A model generated the notes under the pieces. It searched no databases. It was not told the origin of the DNA and saw nothing but the letters and a program-made list of their open reading frames with translations. A stretch of DNA of 64,000 nucleotides from an uncultured Verrucomicrobiales bacterium. GTDB lineage: Bacteria; Verrucomicrobiota; Verrucomicrobiia; Verrucomicrobiales; Akkermansiaceae. The stretch's first letter is position 1, and each line of letters starts with the position of its first letter. The DNA lies in assembly GCA_937928545.1 (NCBI GenBank), contig CALGJQ010000005.1:1-64000 (forward strand), in the 5' to 3' direction. Both the position numbers and the translations under genes were made by a program. Below, piece after piece: positions 7,518-15,068 of the stretch.

Positions 7518-7616
7518 AGTGGAAATGAATATCTGATGAAGTGGAGCTCAGGTCAAAGTCCGATTTTCATTAGGGCTACGGGTTGAAATAAGGCGAGGTT
7601 TCATTAGGGTCTCTCT

Positions 7617-8069
7617 ATGGGGAATTATCGACCGAATGTGGCAGCTTTAATGGTCAATGAGGAGGGCTTGCTCTTGGTCTGTGAGCGCCTGAAGAATCCC
7701 GGAGCTTGGCAGTTTCCTCAGGGTGGGGTGGATGCGGGAGAGGAGTTTGATTTGGCGGTTCAGCGCGAAATTGAGGAGGAAATTGGTCTGAAGGCGGGGC
7801 ATTATGAAGTGGAGAAGTCGACTGGTGGGTATCGCTATGATTTCCCGAAGGGTGCAGAGAAGAGGGGCTTTGTGGGGCAAGAGCAGACTTACTATCTCTG
7901 TCGGGTGAAGGGAGATGCTCCTGAGCTGAACTTGATGCAGGAGCCGCGCGAGTTTTCGCAGGCGAAGTGGATTGAGCCGCGCGAGTTTGAGTTGGGGTGG
8001 TTGCCGGATTTCAAAGTGAAGGTGTATCGGGAGGTGATGCGGGATTTTTTTGAGGTGGAATTGGATTAA
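7617..8069 (+). CDS. rppH: RNA 5'-pyrophosphohydrolase / NUDIX hydrolase (RppH type)
   Basis: 150 residues. The Nudix box GGVDAGEEFDLAVQREIEEE followed by IGL is complete (GX5EX7REUXEEXGU). The N-terminus YRPNVAALMVNEEGLLLVCE and WQFPQGG are typical of RppH and of plant-type Ap4A hydrolases, which share this fold. RppH removes pyrophosphate from the 5' end of mRNA and starts decay; a dinucleoside polyphosphate substrate is the alternative. It is a single gene read rightward, with no visible partner. Confidence 0.85.
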   Translation: MGNYRPNVAALMVNEEGLLLVCERLKNPGAWQFPQGGVDAGEEFDLAVQREIEEEIGLKAGHYEVEKSTGGYRYDFPKGAEKRGFVGQEQTYYLCRVKGDAPELNLMQEPREFSQAKWIEPREFELGWLPDFKVKVYREVMRDFFEVELD

Positions 8070-8089
8070 AGCTGGGGTTTTGGGGGAGT

Positions 8090-8118
8090 CTCACGCAGAG
8101 CCGCGGAGGCGCAGAGGG
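8090..8118. repeat. Short-period CGCAGAG-type repeat
   Basis: TCACGCAGAGCCGCGGAGGC followed by GCAGAGG. It is a degenerate array of a roughly 9-base word (CGCAGAG), of the same short-period style as the cluster at 14704-15033. Confidence 0.45.
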
Positions 8119-8167
8119 GGAAGCCTAACAGTGGATTTTTCCTTTTACTGGTTTAGTGGTGGGTATG

Positions 8168-8201
8168 AAAAAGCCCGCCACTCGGAAGAGGGCGGGCTTT
8201 T
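8168..8201 (-). terminator. Bidirectional terminator between rppH and the peroxiredoxin gene
   Basis: AAAAAGCCCGCC pairs with GGCGGGCTTTT around a 10-base loop. A and T tracts on both sides serve the convergent rppH (+) and peroxiredoxin (-) transcripts. Confidence 0.85.
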
Positions 8202-8218
8202 GGAAAAGGTGAAGTGGG

Positions 8219-8713
8219 CTAGGCAAGCTCAGCGAGCTTGGCCTGGATGGCTTCGAAGTCAGGGAGATCGCCGGGGCTTTCGTTGACTTGTGCGTATTGG
8301 ACGACGCCAGCCTTATTGATGAGGAAGGCGGAGCGCTTTGGGACGCCACCCATGATGAGGTTCTTGTCGGGGAGGAATTGGTCGTAAGCGATGCCGTAGG
8401 CTTCGGTGGCCTTGTGGTCGTAATCGGAAAGAAGCTTGAGGGTGATATTCTCTTTTTCGGCCCATGCGGCGTTGGCGAATGGGTTATCTCCAGAGATCCC
8501 GAAGACCTTGCAGTTCAGGTCGGTGTAGGCTCCGAGTCCGGCAGAAATGGCGCAGAATTCCTCGGTGCATTTACCGGTGAAGGCCATAGGGACGAAGAGG
8601 AGAAGGATGTTTTGCTCGCCAGTTTGCTCGGAGAGTTTGACAACTTCGGGACCACCATCGCCGAGGGCGACGAGGGAAAAATCAGGGGCTTTATCGCCAA
8701 CATTAATGCTCAT
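8219..8713 (-). CDS. Thiol peroxidase of the AhpC/TSA peroxiredoxin family
   Basis: 164 residues from ATG at 8713 (MSINVGDKAPDFSL, the standard peroxiredoxin start). The frame is open further upstream, but that stretch runs through a palindromic repeat and is probably non-coding. The active site is VPMAFTGKCTEEFC: Pro42, Thr46 and peroxidatic Cys49, with Cys54 a possible resolving residue. It reduces hydroperoxides using thiol donors in the cytoplasm. Related 1-Cys and AhpE-type enzymes are the nearest alternatives. The 3' end is followed by the shared terminator. Confidence 0.9.
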   Translation of the reverse strand: MSINVGDKAPDFSLVALGDGGPEVVKLSEQTGEQNILLLFVPMAFTGKCTEEFCAISAGLGAYTDLNCKVFGISGDNPFANAAWAEKENITLKLLSDYDHKATEAYGIAYDQFLPDKNLIMGGVPKRSAFLINKAGVVQYAQVNESPGDLPDFEAIQAKLAELA

Positions 8714-8778
8714 ATCGAGGGTGATATAAGGGAGGAATGTAGAATGGACAAGGGGAGGATTTGGAATTGTGGGGAGAA

Positions 8779-8870
8779 TATGGAGAGTGGGCCTCCGGCC
8801 CGCTTTGGTTTTGCGTGGTTGAGGGTAAGCACCCGAGGGCATTTCACGGGCTGGAAGCCCACTCTCCATA
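8779..8870. repeat. REPIN-like palindromic pair between divergent genes
   Basis: The 14-base arms TATGGAGAGTGGGC (8779-8792) and GCCCACTCTCCATA (8857-8870) are perfectly complementary. The centre holds smaller hairpins (GGCCTCCGGCC, GGGCTGGAAGCCC) and the word GGTTGAGGG. It lies between the divergent peroxiredoxin and U32 genes, so it could affect both promoters. Confidence 0.75.
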
Positions 8871-8908
8871 TTGTTGCTTTGCGTGGTTTTGGGAGGTAGA
8901 CCTTTTTT

Positions 8909-11314
8909 GTGACTGAATTATTGGCTCCGGCGGGAAATTGGGATTGTGCGCGTGCGGCGGTGGCGAATGGGGCTGATGCGATTTATTTTGGGCTGCCGAA
9001 GTTCAATGCGCGGATGCGGGCTGATAATTTTTCGGAGGAGGATTTGCCGGAGTTGATGGACTTTCTTCATCGGCATGGGGTGAAGGGATTTGTGGCTTTT
9101 AATACGCTCGTTTTCCCATCGGAGATGGGAGGGGCGGTGGAGCAGATTGAGACGATGGCGCGGGCCGGGGTGGATGCGGTGATCGTGCAGGATCTTGGGG
9201 CGGCGAAGTTGGTGCAGGAGATTGCGCCGGAGATGGAGCTGCACGCTTCGACCCAGATGACGATCACTTCTCCGGAAGGGATGGCTTTTGTGGATGGCTT
9301 TCTCGATCTGGATCGAGCGGTTCTGGCTCGGGAGATGTCGGTCGATGAGATTGCGCGGGTTCGGAAGAATGGGTCGGTGCCATTGGAAGTTTTTGTCCAC
9401 GGGGCGCTTTGTGTGGCCTACTCGGGGCAGTGTTTGACTTCGGAGAGCCTCGGCCAGCGGTCGGCGAATCGGGGGGAGTGCGCGCAGGCTTGTCGCATGC
9501 CTTATGAGCTGGTGGTGGATGGGGAGACGGTCCCGATGGGCGAGGTGCGGTATCTTTTAAGTCCGCAGGATCTCGCGGCGGTGGATGTGATTCCGGATTT
9601 GGTGAAGGCGGGGGTGACGAGTTTTAAGATCGAGGGTCGATTGAAAACGCCTGAGTATGTGGCGGCGGTGACGCGGGTTTATCGGAAGGCACTGGATGAG
9701 GTGGAGATCACGGATAAGGATCGTTATACGCTGGAGATGATGTTTTCGCGGGGGCTATCGACTGGCTGGCTAGAGGGAACGAATCATCCGAAGTTGACTC
9801 ACGGGAAGTGGGGGAAAAAGCGCGGAGCCTGGGCGGGAGAGATTGCTTCGATGGGTGAAGGCTGGGTGGAGCTGGCGACGAGCGAGGTGTCCTTGAACAA
9901 TGGCGATGGCTTCGTCTTCGATGCGGGGGAGAATCGTGATGAAGAACAAGGCGGGATGATTTGGAAAGTCGAGGGGCGGAAGATCTACTTTGATCGTCGC
10001 GCGGGGATCAATTGGAATCGGGTGAAGGTGGGACAGGGTTTGTGGAAGACGAGTGATCCGGGCTTGGAGAAGGCGGTGAAGAAGAGTTGGAAAGGGGGAC
10101 GACTGGAGGAGCGAGGAGATTCCTTAATGATTCAGGTTTCGGGGAAAGTGGGCGAACCATTGGTGGTTGAGTGTCGAGGGAAGAAGGTGTCGAGTGAAGT
10201 GATGCTGGAGAAGGCGGAGAATCGTCCGCTGACCAAGGAGGTCTTGGCCGGGCAACTGGGGAGACTTGGAGGAACGAACTTTGAGTTGGGTTTGGTGCAA
10301 AACTTGCTGGAGGGGGAAGTGATGATGCCGCTGGGTGAGTTGAATCGGGTGAGGCGTCGGCTGGTGGAAGAACTGAAAGAAGAGCCAGTGGTGCATGATG
10401 GGAAGGCCGCTTTGGCGAGGTTCTTACCTGAGTTGGGTGAATTGGATGAATCTTTACCAGAGTTGCGAGTGCTCTGTCGGACCCTTGATCAAGTGCATGG
10501 TTGCGCGCGAGCGGGGGCGACTTTTATCTACTGCGATTTTGAAGACCTCAAAGAATACCGTGAGGCGGTCGAGGTGGCGAAGCGGGCGGGGATGAAGATC
10601 TTTTTAGCCACGCCGAGGATTCAGAAGCCGAAAGAGGCGGGTTTCTTCAAGATGGTGGAAAAGGCGGAGCCGGATGGGGTTCTGGTGAGGAATCTCGGGG
10701 GAGTCTCGTACTTTAAAGAAAGAGGGATTCCGATGATTGCAGACTTTTCGCTGAATGTTGCGAATCAGGTTTCGGCGGGCTTGCTGATGGAGCATGGGGG
10801 ATTTGAAAATCTTACGGTGTCTTACGATTTGAATGAGGGACAGGTGGGAGAGTTGGTGGAGAGTGCTCCGGCGGAATGGTTCGAGCTAACGGTGCATCAG
10901 CACATGCCGATGTTTCATATGGAACACTGCGTTTTTTGCACCTTTATGAGTGAGGGGACGAGCATCAAGGACTGCGGGAAGCCCTGTGATAAGCATAGCG
11001 TGCAGTTGCGGGATCGGGTGGGTCAATTGCATATTTTGAAGGCGGATGTGGGGTGTCGGAATACGCTTTTCAATGGCCGGGCTCAGACGGGGGCTGGGAG
11101 TGTCGATGAATTCATCACGCTGGGACTGCGTAAGTTTCGAGTGGAATTGCTGGAGGAGGATGCGAAGCAGGCTGCGCGATTGGTGACGTGGTATCGGGAC
11201 TTTTTAGGTGGGAAAGGTGCTGCGGAAGATCTGGTAAGGAAGCTGGGGGCGATTGAGAGATTGGGCGTGACGACGGGGACGCTGGAGAAGAAGCGGAGCG
11301 AGGTGCATCTTTAG
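8909..11314 (+). CDS. U32-family peptidase (RlhA/YdcP-like, with DUF3656-type region)
   Basis: 801 residues, starting at GTG with GGGAGGT about 12 bases upstream. The N-terminal half is the U32 domain (ELLAPAGNWDCARAAVANGA, the AIYFG block, VHGALCVAYSGQC), with a Cys cluster GECAQACRMPY that in related proteins binds an iron-sulfur cluster. A C-terminal domain has a further Cys group (HCVFCTF, KDCGKPCD, VGCRN). E. coli RlhA (653 residues) is required for hydroxylation of 23S rRNA C2501. The extra length lies mostly in the middle. Rare alternative: a collagenase-type peptidase, the historic annotation. Confidence 0.85.
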   Translation: MTELLAPAGNWDCARAAVANGADAIYFGLPKFNARMRADNFSEEDLPELMDFLHRHGVKGFVAFNTLVFPSEMGGAVEQIETMARAGVDAVIVQDLGAAKLVQEIAPEMELHASTQMTITSPEGMAFVDGFLDLDRAVLAREMSVDEIARVRKNGSVPLEVFVHGALCVAYSGQCLTSESLGQRSANRGECAQACRMPYELVVDGETVPMGEVRYLLSPQDLAAVDVIPDLVKAGVTSFKIEGRLKTPEYVAAVTRVYRKALDEVEITDKDRYTLEMMFSRGLSTGWLEGTNHPKLTHGKWGKKRGAWAGEIASMGEGWVELATSEVSLNNGDGFVFDAGENRDEEQGGMIWKVEGRKIYFDRRAGINWNRVKVGQGLWKTSDPGLEKAVKKSWKGGRLEERGDSLMIQVSGKVGEPLVVECRGKKVSSEVMLEKAENRPLTKEVLAGQLGRLGGTNFELGLVQNLLEGEVMMPLGELNRVRRRLVEELKEEPVVHDGKAALARFLPELGELDESLPELRVLCRTLDQVHGCARAGATFIYCDFEDLKEYREAVEVAKRAGMKIFLATPRIQKPKEAGFFKMVEKAEPDGVLVRNLGGVSYFKERGIPMIADFSLNVANQVSAGLLMEHGGFENLTVSYDLNEGQVGELVESAPAEWFELTVHQHMPMFHMEHCVFCTFMSEGTSIKDCGKPCDKHSVQLRDRVGQLHILKADVGCRNTLFNGRAQTGAGSVDEFITLGLRKFRVELLEEDAKQAARLVTWYRDFLGGKGAAEDLVRKLGAIERLGVTTGTLEKKRSEVHL

Positions 11315-11364
11315 AATGGACGAATGGACGATTGCAGAATGAACAATTGGCTTGGTTGAGGGGA

Positions 11365-11378
11365 TACGGAGCTCCGTA
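11365..11378. repeat. Collapsed REP palindrome next to the selA fragment
   Basis: TACGGAGCTCCGTA is a perfect 14-base palindrome made of the outer ends of the REPIN at 13171-13243, with the middle missing. The following bases (ATTGAGAGAGG..TCAGGAGGTGA) match those after the REPIN beside intact selA. Confidence 0.7.
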
Positions 11379-11392
11379 TTATTGAGAGAGGT

Positions 11393-11749
11393 TCAGGAGG
11401 TGAGGGCTGATTCAAGGGCTCCTCTGATTTCTGAATCGGTCTCGGGGAAGATGGTGCGGAGGTCTAGGAAGAGGGCGGCGTCGGTGGTGTAGCCTACGAT
11501 GACGGGGGTGCCGAGGCGGAGGGTTTTGGCGAGCTTGGGGACGGATTGATTTTTTGGGACGAGCTTGAGGGCGATGGAGGGGAACTCGCTGCGGGGCATG
11601 GTGCCGCCGCTGGGGCGGGCGAGGGTTTCTTCGATTGTGATTTCGGTGTTATCGATGGGGAGGTCTTTGAGGATGGCTTCGGCGCGGCCGCCGATGATGC
11701 CGGATTGGGGGCCGCTGAAAAGCTTGTCGCCGGAGAAGATGACGAGGTC
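11393..11749 (-). pseudogene. Decayed duplicate of the selA 3' end
   Basis: The frame matches intact SelA (13259-14635) residues 280-302 joined to about 364-458. It starts at DLVIFSGDKL, retains the PLP lysine motif, and lacks an internal segment of about 61 residues. The deletion junction falls between two copies of CGGCGCGG in the intact gene, as expected for slippage. The 5' two-thirds of the gene is absent, and no start codon or promoter belongs to it. Homology ends at base 11749, right before the Fic frame. It is non-functional as a selenium transferase. Confidence 0.85.
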
Positions 11750-11760
11750 TTTTCCGGTAG

Positions 11761-12936
11761 TTGAAGACTCCACCTAAAACAAAGAATAGCGAATGGCTCT
11801 ATGCTGTATTGAATGCAAACGGATGGAAATGGATGGAAATGGATGTAGTATCCGGCATGAAGTTACCACTTCCACCTAATTTTCAGCCTAGTAATGGGAT
11901 GCTATCTTTGATCTCGGCGATTGATGAATTCAAAGGTGAGTGGCGTGCGCTTGGGAGTTTAGGGCCGGAAAAATTGCAATCCCTTCGGAGAATCGCGACC
12001 ATTGAGAGTGCCGGGTCATCGACACGGATCGAAGGGGCCAAATTGAGCGATCAAGAAGTGGAAAAACTTGTCGGTAGGCTGGGCACGGAATCGTTTCAAT
12101 CTCGCGATGAATAAGAGGTCGCCGGATACGCCTACGTGATGGAATCTATTCAGACTGTATGGCCGGATCTAAGAATTTCTGAAAATAATCTACTTCAACT
12201 TCATCGAGACCTTTTACGATATAGCGATAAAGATGAGCGCCATCGAGGTGACTGGAAGACGCTCGACAACCATGTCGCGGCTTTCGATGCAAAGGGGGAG
12301 CAGGTTGGCATCGTGTTTGAAACGGCGAGTCCCTTCGAGACTCCAATGCTGATGGAGAAACTGCTTGCTTGGCATACTAAGGAGGAGGCAGATCCCATTT
12401 TCCATCCTCTCCTGCGTATTGCCATCTTCAATGTTGTCTTCCTCGCCATCCATCCTTTCCAAGATGGCAATGGTCGTCTCTCTCGGGTGCTGACCAATCT
12501 CATGTTACTCCGTGCGGGCTATGCTTATGCTTCCTTCACCTCACTCGAAAGTGTGATCGAGCATAACAAGGAGGCCTATTATCTTGCTCTGCGGAGAACG
12601 CAGACCTCCTTCCAGAAAAGCGCCGATTGGGAACCCTGGATTCTGTTTTTCCTCCGTGCGCTGAGTTCTCAGATTAGCCGACTCAGAGAATGTCTCGATG
12701 CCCCGATGACATCAATAAAAAGTCATACTTCGGATGATCTTTCTCCACTGGCCAGTCGTTTGCTAAGTGTGCTTGTGGAAAGGGGGACTCTTTCGGTCGG
12801 TGCCGCAGTCGAAGCGCTCGATGCAAACCGCAACACCTTGAAAGACAAGTTCAGTGAGTTGGTGAAACAAGGTTATGCGGAATTGAAGGGGAAGGGACGG
12901 GGAGCGCATTATCGACCGCTGAGGAAACTGGATTGA
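11761..12936 (+). pseudogene. Fic-family protein gene interrupted by an in-frame TAA
   Basis: One frame runs from 11761 (TTG; ATG codons at 11825, 11837 and 11858 are also plausible starts) to 12936, broken only by TAA at 12112-12114. The first part has a Fic_N-like segment with the inhibitory-helix pattern SSTRIEG ([S/T]xxxE[G/N]). The second has the catalytic HPFQDGNGRLSR motif and a C-terminal winged helix. Fic enzymes AMPylate target proteins. Codons around the stop read DE*EVAGYAYVME; related proteins commonly have Gln there, so CAA to TAA is likely. It could be a recent pseudogene or a sequence error. Confidence 0.8.
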
Positions 12937-12949
12937 GTTTAAGATCAGA

Positions 12950-13158
12950 AGGTGGTTCGTGTCTTGCCTTTTCACGATGAGCTGGTGGATCAATTTGCTG
13001 GCTCCGATTCAGATGGCTTAGCATCGTCCGACGCTCTGCTTTTTTAAAATCATCATGCAGGACGTAAATTGTTTCGCCTAGTTGGACGGCTTGAACATGG
13101 CCGGGGAGGGGCGCTAACACGCTGAGCTGAATAAACGATTCCCAATCGGGGACGTTGG
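12950..13158 (-). other. Unassigned protein-like remnant between Fic and selA
   Basis: The minus strand from about 13158 reads LPNVPDWESFIQLSVLAPLP and on through AVQLGETIYVLHDDFKKAER without a stop, then runs into the Fic 3' end. It resembles a real protein in composition, but I recognise no family. An in-frame stop precedes the first residue, and an ATG before it lies at the edge of the REPIN. It is probably a fragment carried with the Fic insert. The low score reflects the lack of a start and of a known match. Confidence 0.25.
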
Positions 13159-13170
13159 GGAGTTACTTCA

Positions 13171-13243
13171 TACGGAGCTTGGGCTTTAGCCCGAGTAGCG
13201 CGGAAGGTTTGCCAGGGACTCGGGCTAAAGCCCAAGCTCCGTA
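13171..13243. repeat. REPIN with perfect 25-base inverted arms
   Basis: TACGGAGCTTGGGCTTTAGC plus CCGAG at 13171-13195 is exactly complementary to 13219-13243, with a 23-base spacer. Each arm contains its own small hairpin GGGCTTTAGCCC. It lies 15 bases beyond the selA stop codon and is absent, or collapsed, next to the selA fragment. Confidence 0.85.
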
Positions 13244-13258
13244 ATTGTTGAGAGAGGG

Positions 13259-14635
13259 TCAGGAGGTGACGGCCAATTCAAGGGCTGCTCTGACTTCGCT
13301 GTCGGTCTCAGGGAAGGTGGTGCGGAGGTCTAGGAAGAGGGCGGCGTCGGTGGTGTAGCCTACGATGGCGGGGGTGCCGAGGCGGAGCTTTTTGGCGAGC
13401 TTGGGGACGGATTGGTTTTGAGGGACGAGCTTTAGGGCGATGGAGGGGAACTCGCTGCGGGGCATGGTGCCGCCGCCGGGGCGGGCGAGGGTTTCTTCGA
13501 TTGTGATCTCAGTTTGCTCGGTGGGGAGGTCTTTGAGGATGGCTTCGGCGCGGGCGCGGAGGTCGTCGGTTGAGGTGCGGAGGAATTTGAGGACGGGGAC
13601 GTCGGCTTGAGTGGGGTCGGCTTTGGTTTCGAGGTATTGGTCGATTGATTCCTGGAGGGTGGTGAGGATGAGCTTGTCGCAGCGAACGGCGCGGAAGAAG
13701 GGTTCCTTTTTGATCTCGGCGATCATGTCGGCGCGGCCGCCGATGATGCCGGATTGGGGGCCGCCGAGGAGCTTGTCGCCCGAGAAGATGACGAGGTCGA
13801 TGCCGCGGCGGAGGCATTCTTGCGGGGTGGGCTCGTGCTCGATGGGGGCGAGTTCATCGGTATTCATCATGGCCCCGGAGCCGAGGTCTTCGACGAGGGG
13901 GAGGCCGTGGTCGTGGGCGAGTTTCGCGATCTCTGGGATCTCGGGTTCGCCGATGAAGCCATCAATGTAGAAGTTAGAGCGGTGGACTTTGAGAATGAGA
14001 GCGGTCTGTGGGGTGATCGCTTTTTCGTAGTCGTAGAGGTGGGTCTTATTGGTGGCGCCGACTTCGACGAGCTTGGCACCGGAGGTTTCGAGGATTTCGG
14101 GGATGCGGAATCCTCCACCAATTTCGACGAGCTCGGAGCGGGAGACGATGACTTCGTTTTTCCCTTCTTCGACAAGGGTGCGAAGCGTGAGGACGAGGGC
14201 GGCGGCGCAGTTGTTGACGGCGGTGGCGGCTTCGGTTTCGAGGAGGCAGGCGAGGGCGGTTTCGAGGTAGCCGGCGCGTTTTCCGCGCGCGCCGGAGGGG
14301 AGGTCGAACTCGAGGTTCGAGTAGCCGGTGGCGATTTGTTGGAGAGAGCTGGCGGCGCGAGGGCCGAGGGGGGAGCGGCCGAGGTTGGTGTGGATGAGGA
14401 CGCCGGTGGCATTGATGACGGGCTGGAGGCGGGAGTTCGCGAATTCGCGGAGGCCTTTTTTGGTGGAGGCTTCGATTTCTTCGCGGGTGTGTTCGCCATC
14501 GGCGAGGAGGAGCTGGCGGTAACGGTCGATCTCGCGTCGGACGAAGAGATTGACGAGAGGGCGGGGGAGCGAGACCTCGGGAGCGAGGGCGGCGGCGAGT
14601 TTTTCGACTGAGGGAAGGGCGGCGAGTTTGCTCAT
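13259..14635 (-). CDS. selA: L-seryl-tRNA(Sec) selenium transferase
   Basis: 458 residues, normal SelA length. This PLP enzyme converts Ser-tRNA(Sec) to Sec-tRNA(Sec) using selenophosphate. The N-terminal domain (RPLVNLFVRREIDRYR) is followed by the VINATGVLIHTNLGRSPL block and the PLP site IFSGDKLLGGPQSGIIGG (Lys288). No selB, selD or tRNA-Sec lies in the window, so the Sec system is presumed to be completed elsewhere. The gene start follows a 430-base repeat-filled gap. Its 3' end is duplicated beyond the Fic module. Confidence 0.95.
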   Translation of the reverse strand: MSKLAALPSVEKLAAALAPEVSLPRPLVNLFVRREIDRYRQLLLADGEHTREEIEASTKKGLREFANSRLQPVINATGVLIHTNLGRSPLGPRAASSLQQIATGYSNLEFDLPSGARGKRAGYLETALACLLETEAATAVNNCAAALVLTLRTLVEEGKNEVIVSRSELVEIGGGFRIPEILETSGAKLVEVGATNKTHLYDYEKAITPQTALILKVHRSNFYIDGFIGEPEIPEIAKLAHDHGLPLVEDLGSGAMMNTDELAPIEHEPTPQECLRRGIDLVIFSGDKLLGGPQSGIIGGRADMIAEIKKEPFFRAVRCDKLILTTLQESIDQYLETKADPTQADVPVLKFLRTSTDDLRARAEAILKDLPTEQTEITIEETLARPGGGTMPRSEFPSIALKLVPQNQSVPKLAKKLRLGTPAIVGYTTDAALFLDLRTTFPETDSEVRAALELAVTS

Positions 14636-14703
14636 GCTAGTGGGTGGATGATGGTGCGGGAAGGTGGATTCGGCAAGTAGAGTGACGGAAGAAGAGAGAG
14701 CTT

Positions 14704-15033
14704 AACCACGGAATACGCTGATAACACGGAATGGGTGAGGGGCTTGGTTGAGGGTTGTTTGAACCGCTAAGGAGGGAAGTCGCTAAGGGGTGAAGGGTTG
14801 TTGAGGGGGATTTCACCACGGAATACGCGGATGATCCGGAATGGGTGAGGGGTGTGAATTTGGCCAAGCACGAAAATGACGAAATGAACGAAGTTTGGAG
14901 AAGCTTGGTTGAGGTTTTTTTAACCACGGATCTGCACGAATTTTCACGGATCTTGGTTGAGGGATAAGCATGAGGTAGATGCTTGTCGGTATTTTCTGGG
15001 GGAATTAGTGAGGATTCGTGCAGATTTGTGGTT
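14704..15033. repeat. Cluster of short-period repeats (CACGGA, CGCTAAG, CGAAATGA words)
   Basis: The 14636-15068 gap has no gene. It holds ACCACGGAATACGC...CCGGAATGGGTGAGG twice (14705-14740, 14816-14850), AACCGCTAAGG...GTCGCTAAGG (14762-14788), GCACGAAAATGACGAAATGA (14868-14887) and ACCACGGATCTGCACGAATT (14923-14942). The last has an inverted partner at 15013-15033. GGTTGAGG-type words link them at 14746, 14907 and 14954. These look like interspersed repeats without coding content. Role unknown. Confidence 0.6.
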
Positions 15034-15068
15034 GGGAATCTGATGAGGCTTTTGTTTTGGATGGCGCT

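Noticed and set aside
12112..12114. In-frame TAA in fic read as a recoded codon
   Set aside because: Recoding of TAA is not expected in bacteria (selenocysteine uses TGA), and the SelA pathway does not explain it.
14015..14300. Plus-strand ORF in the middle of selA as a hidden gene
   Set aside because: No start signal, not conserved by pattern; explained by selA codon use.
13754..14611. Open frame of 285 codons on the plus strand opposite selA
   Set aside because: Antisense to a well-conserved gene. The composition (Gly/Glu/Asp/Phe-rich) is the mirror of a GC-rich coding strand; no motif or start signal.
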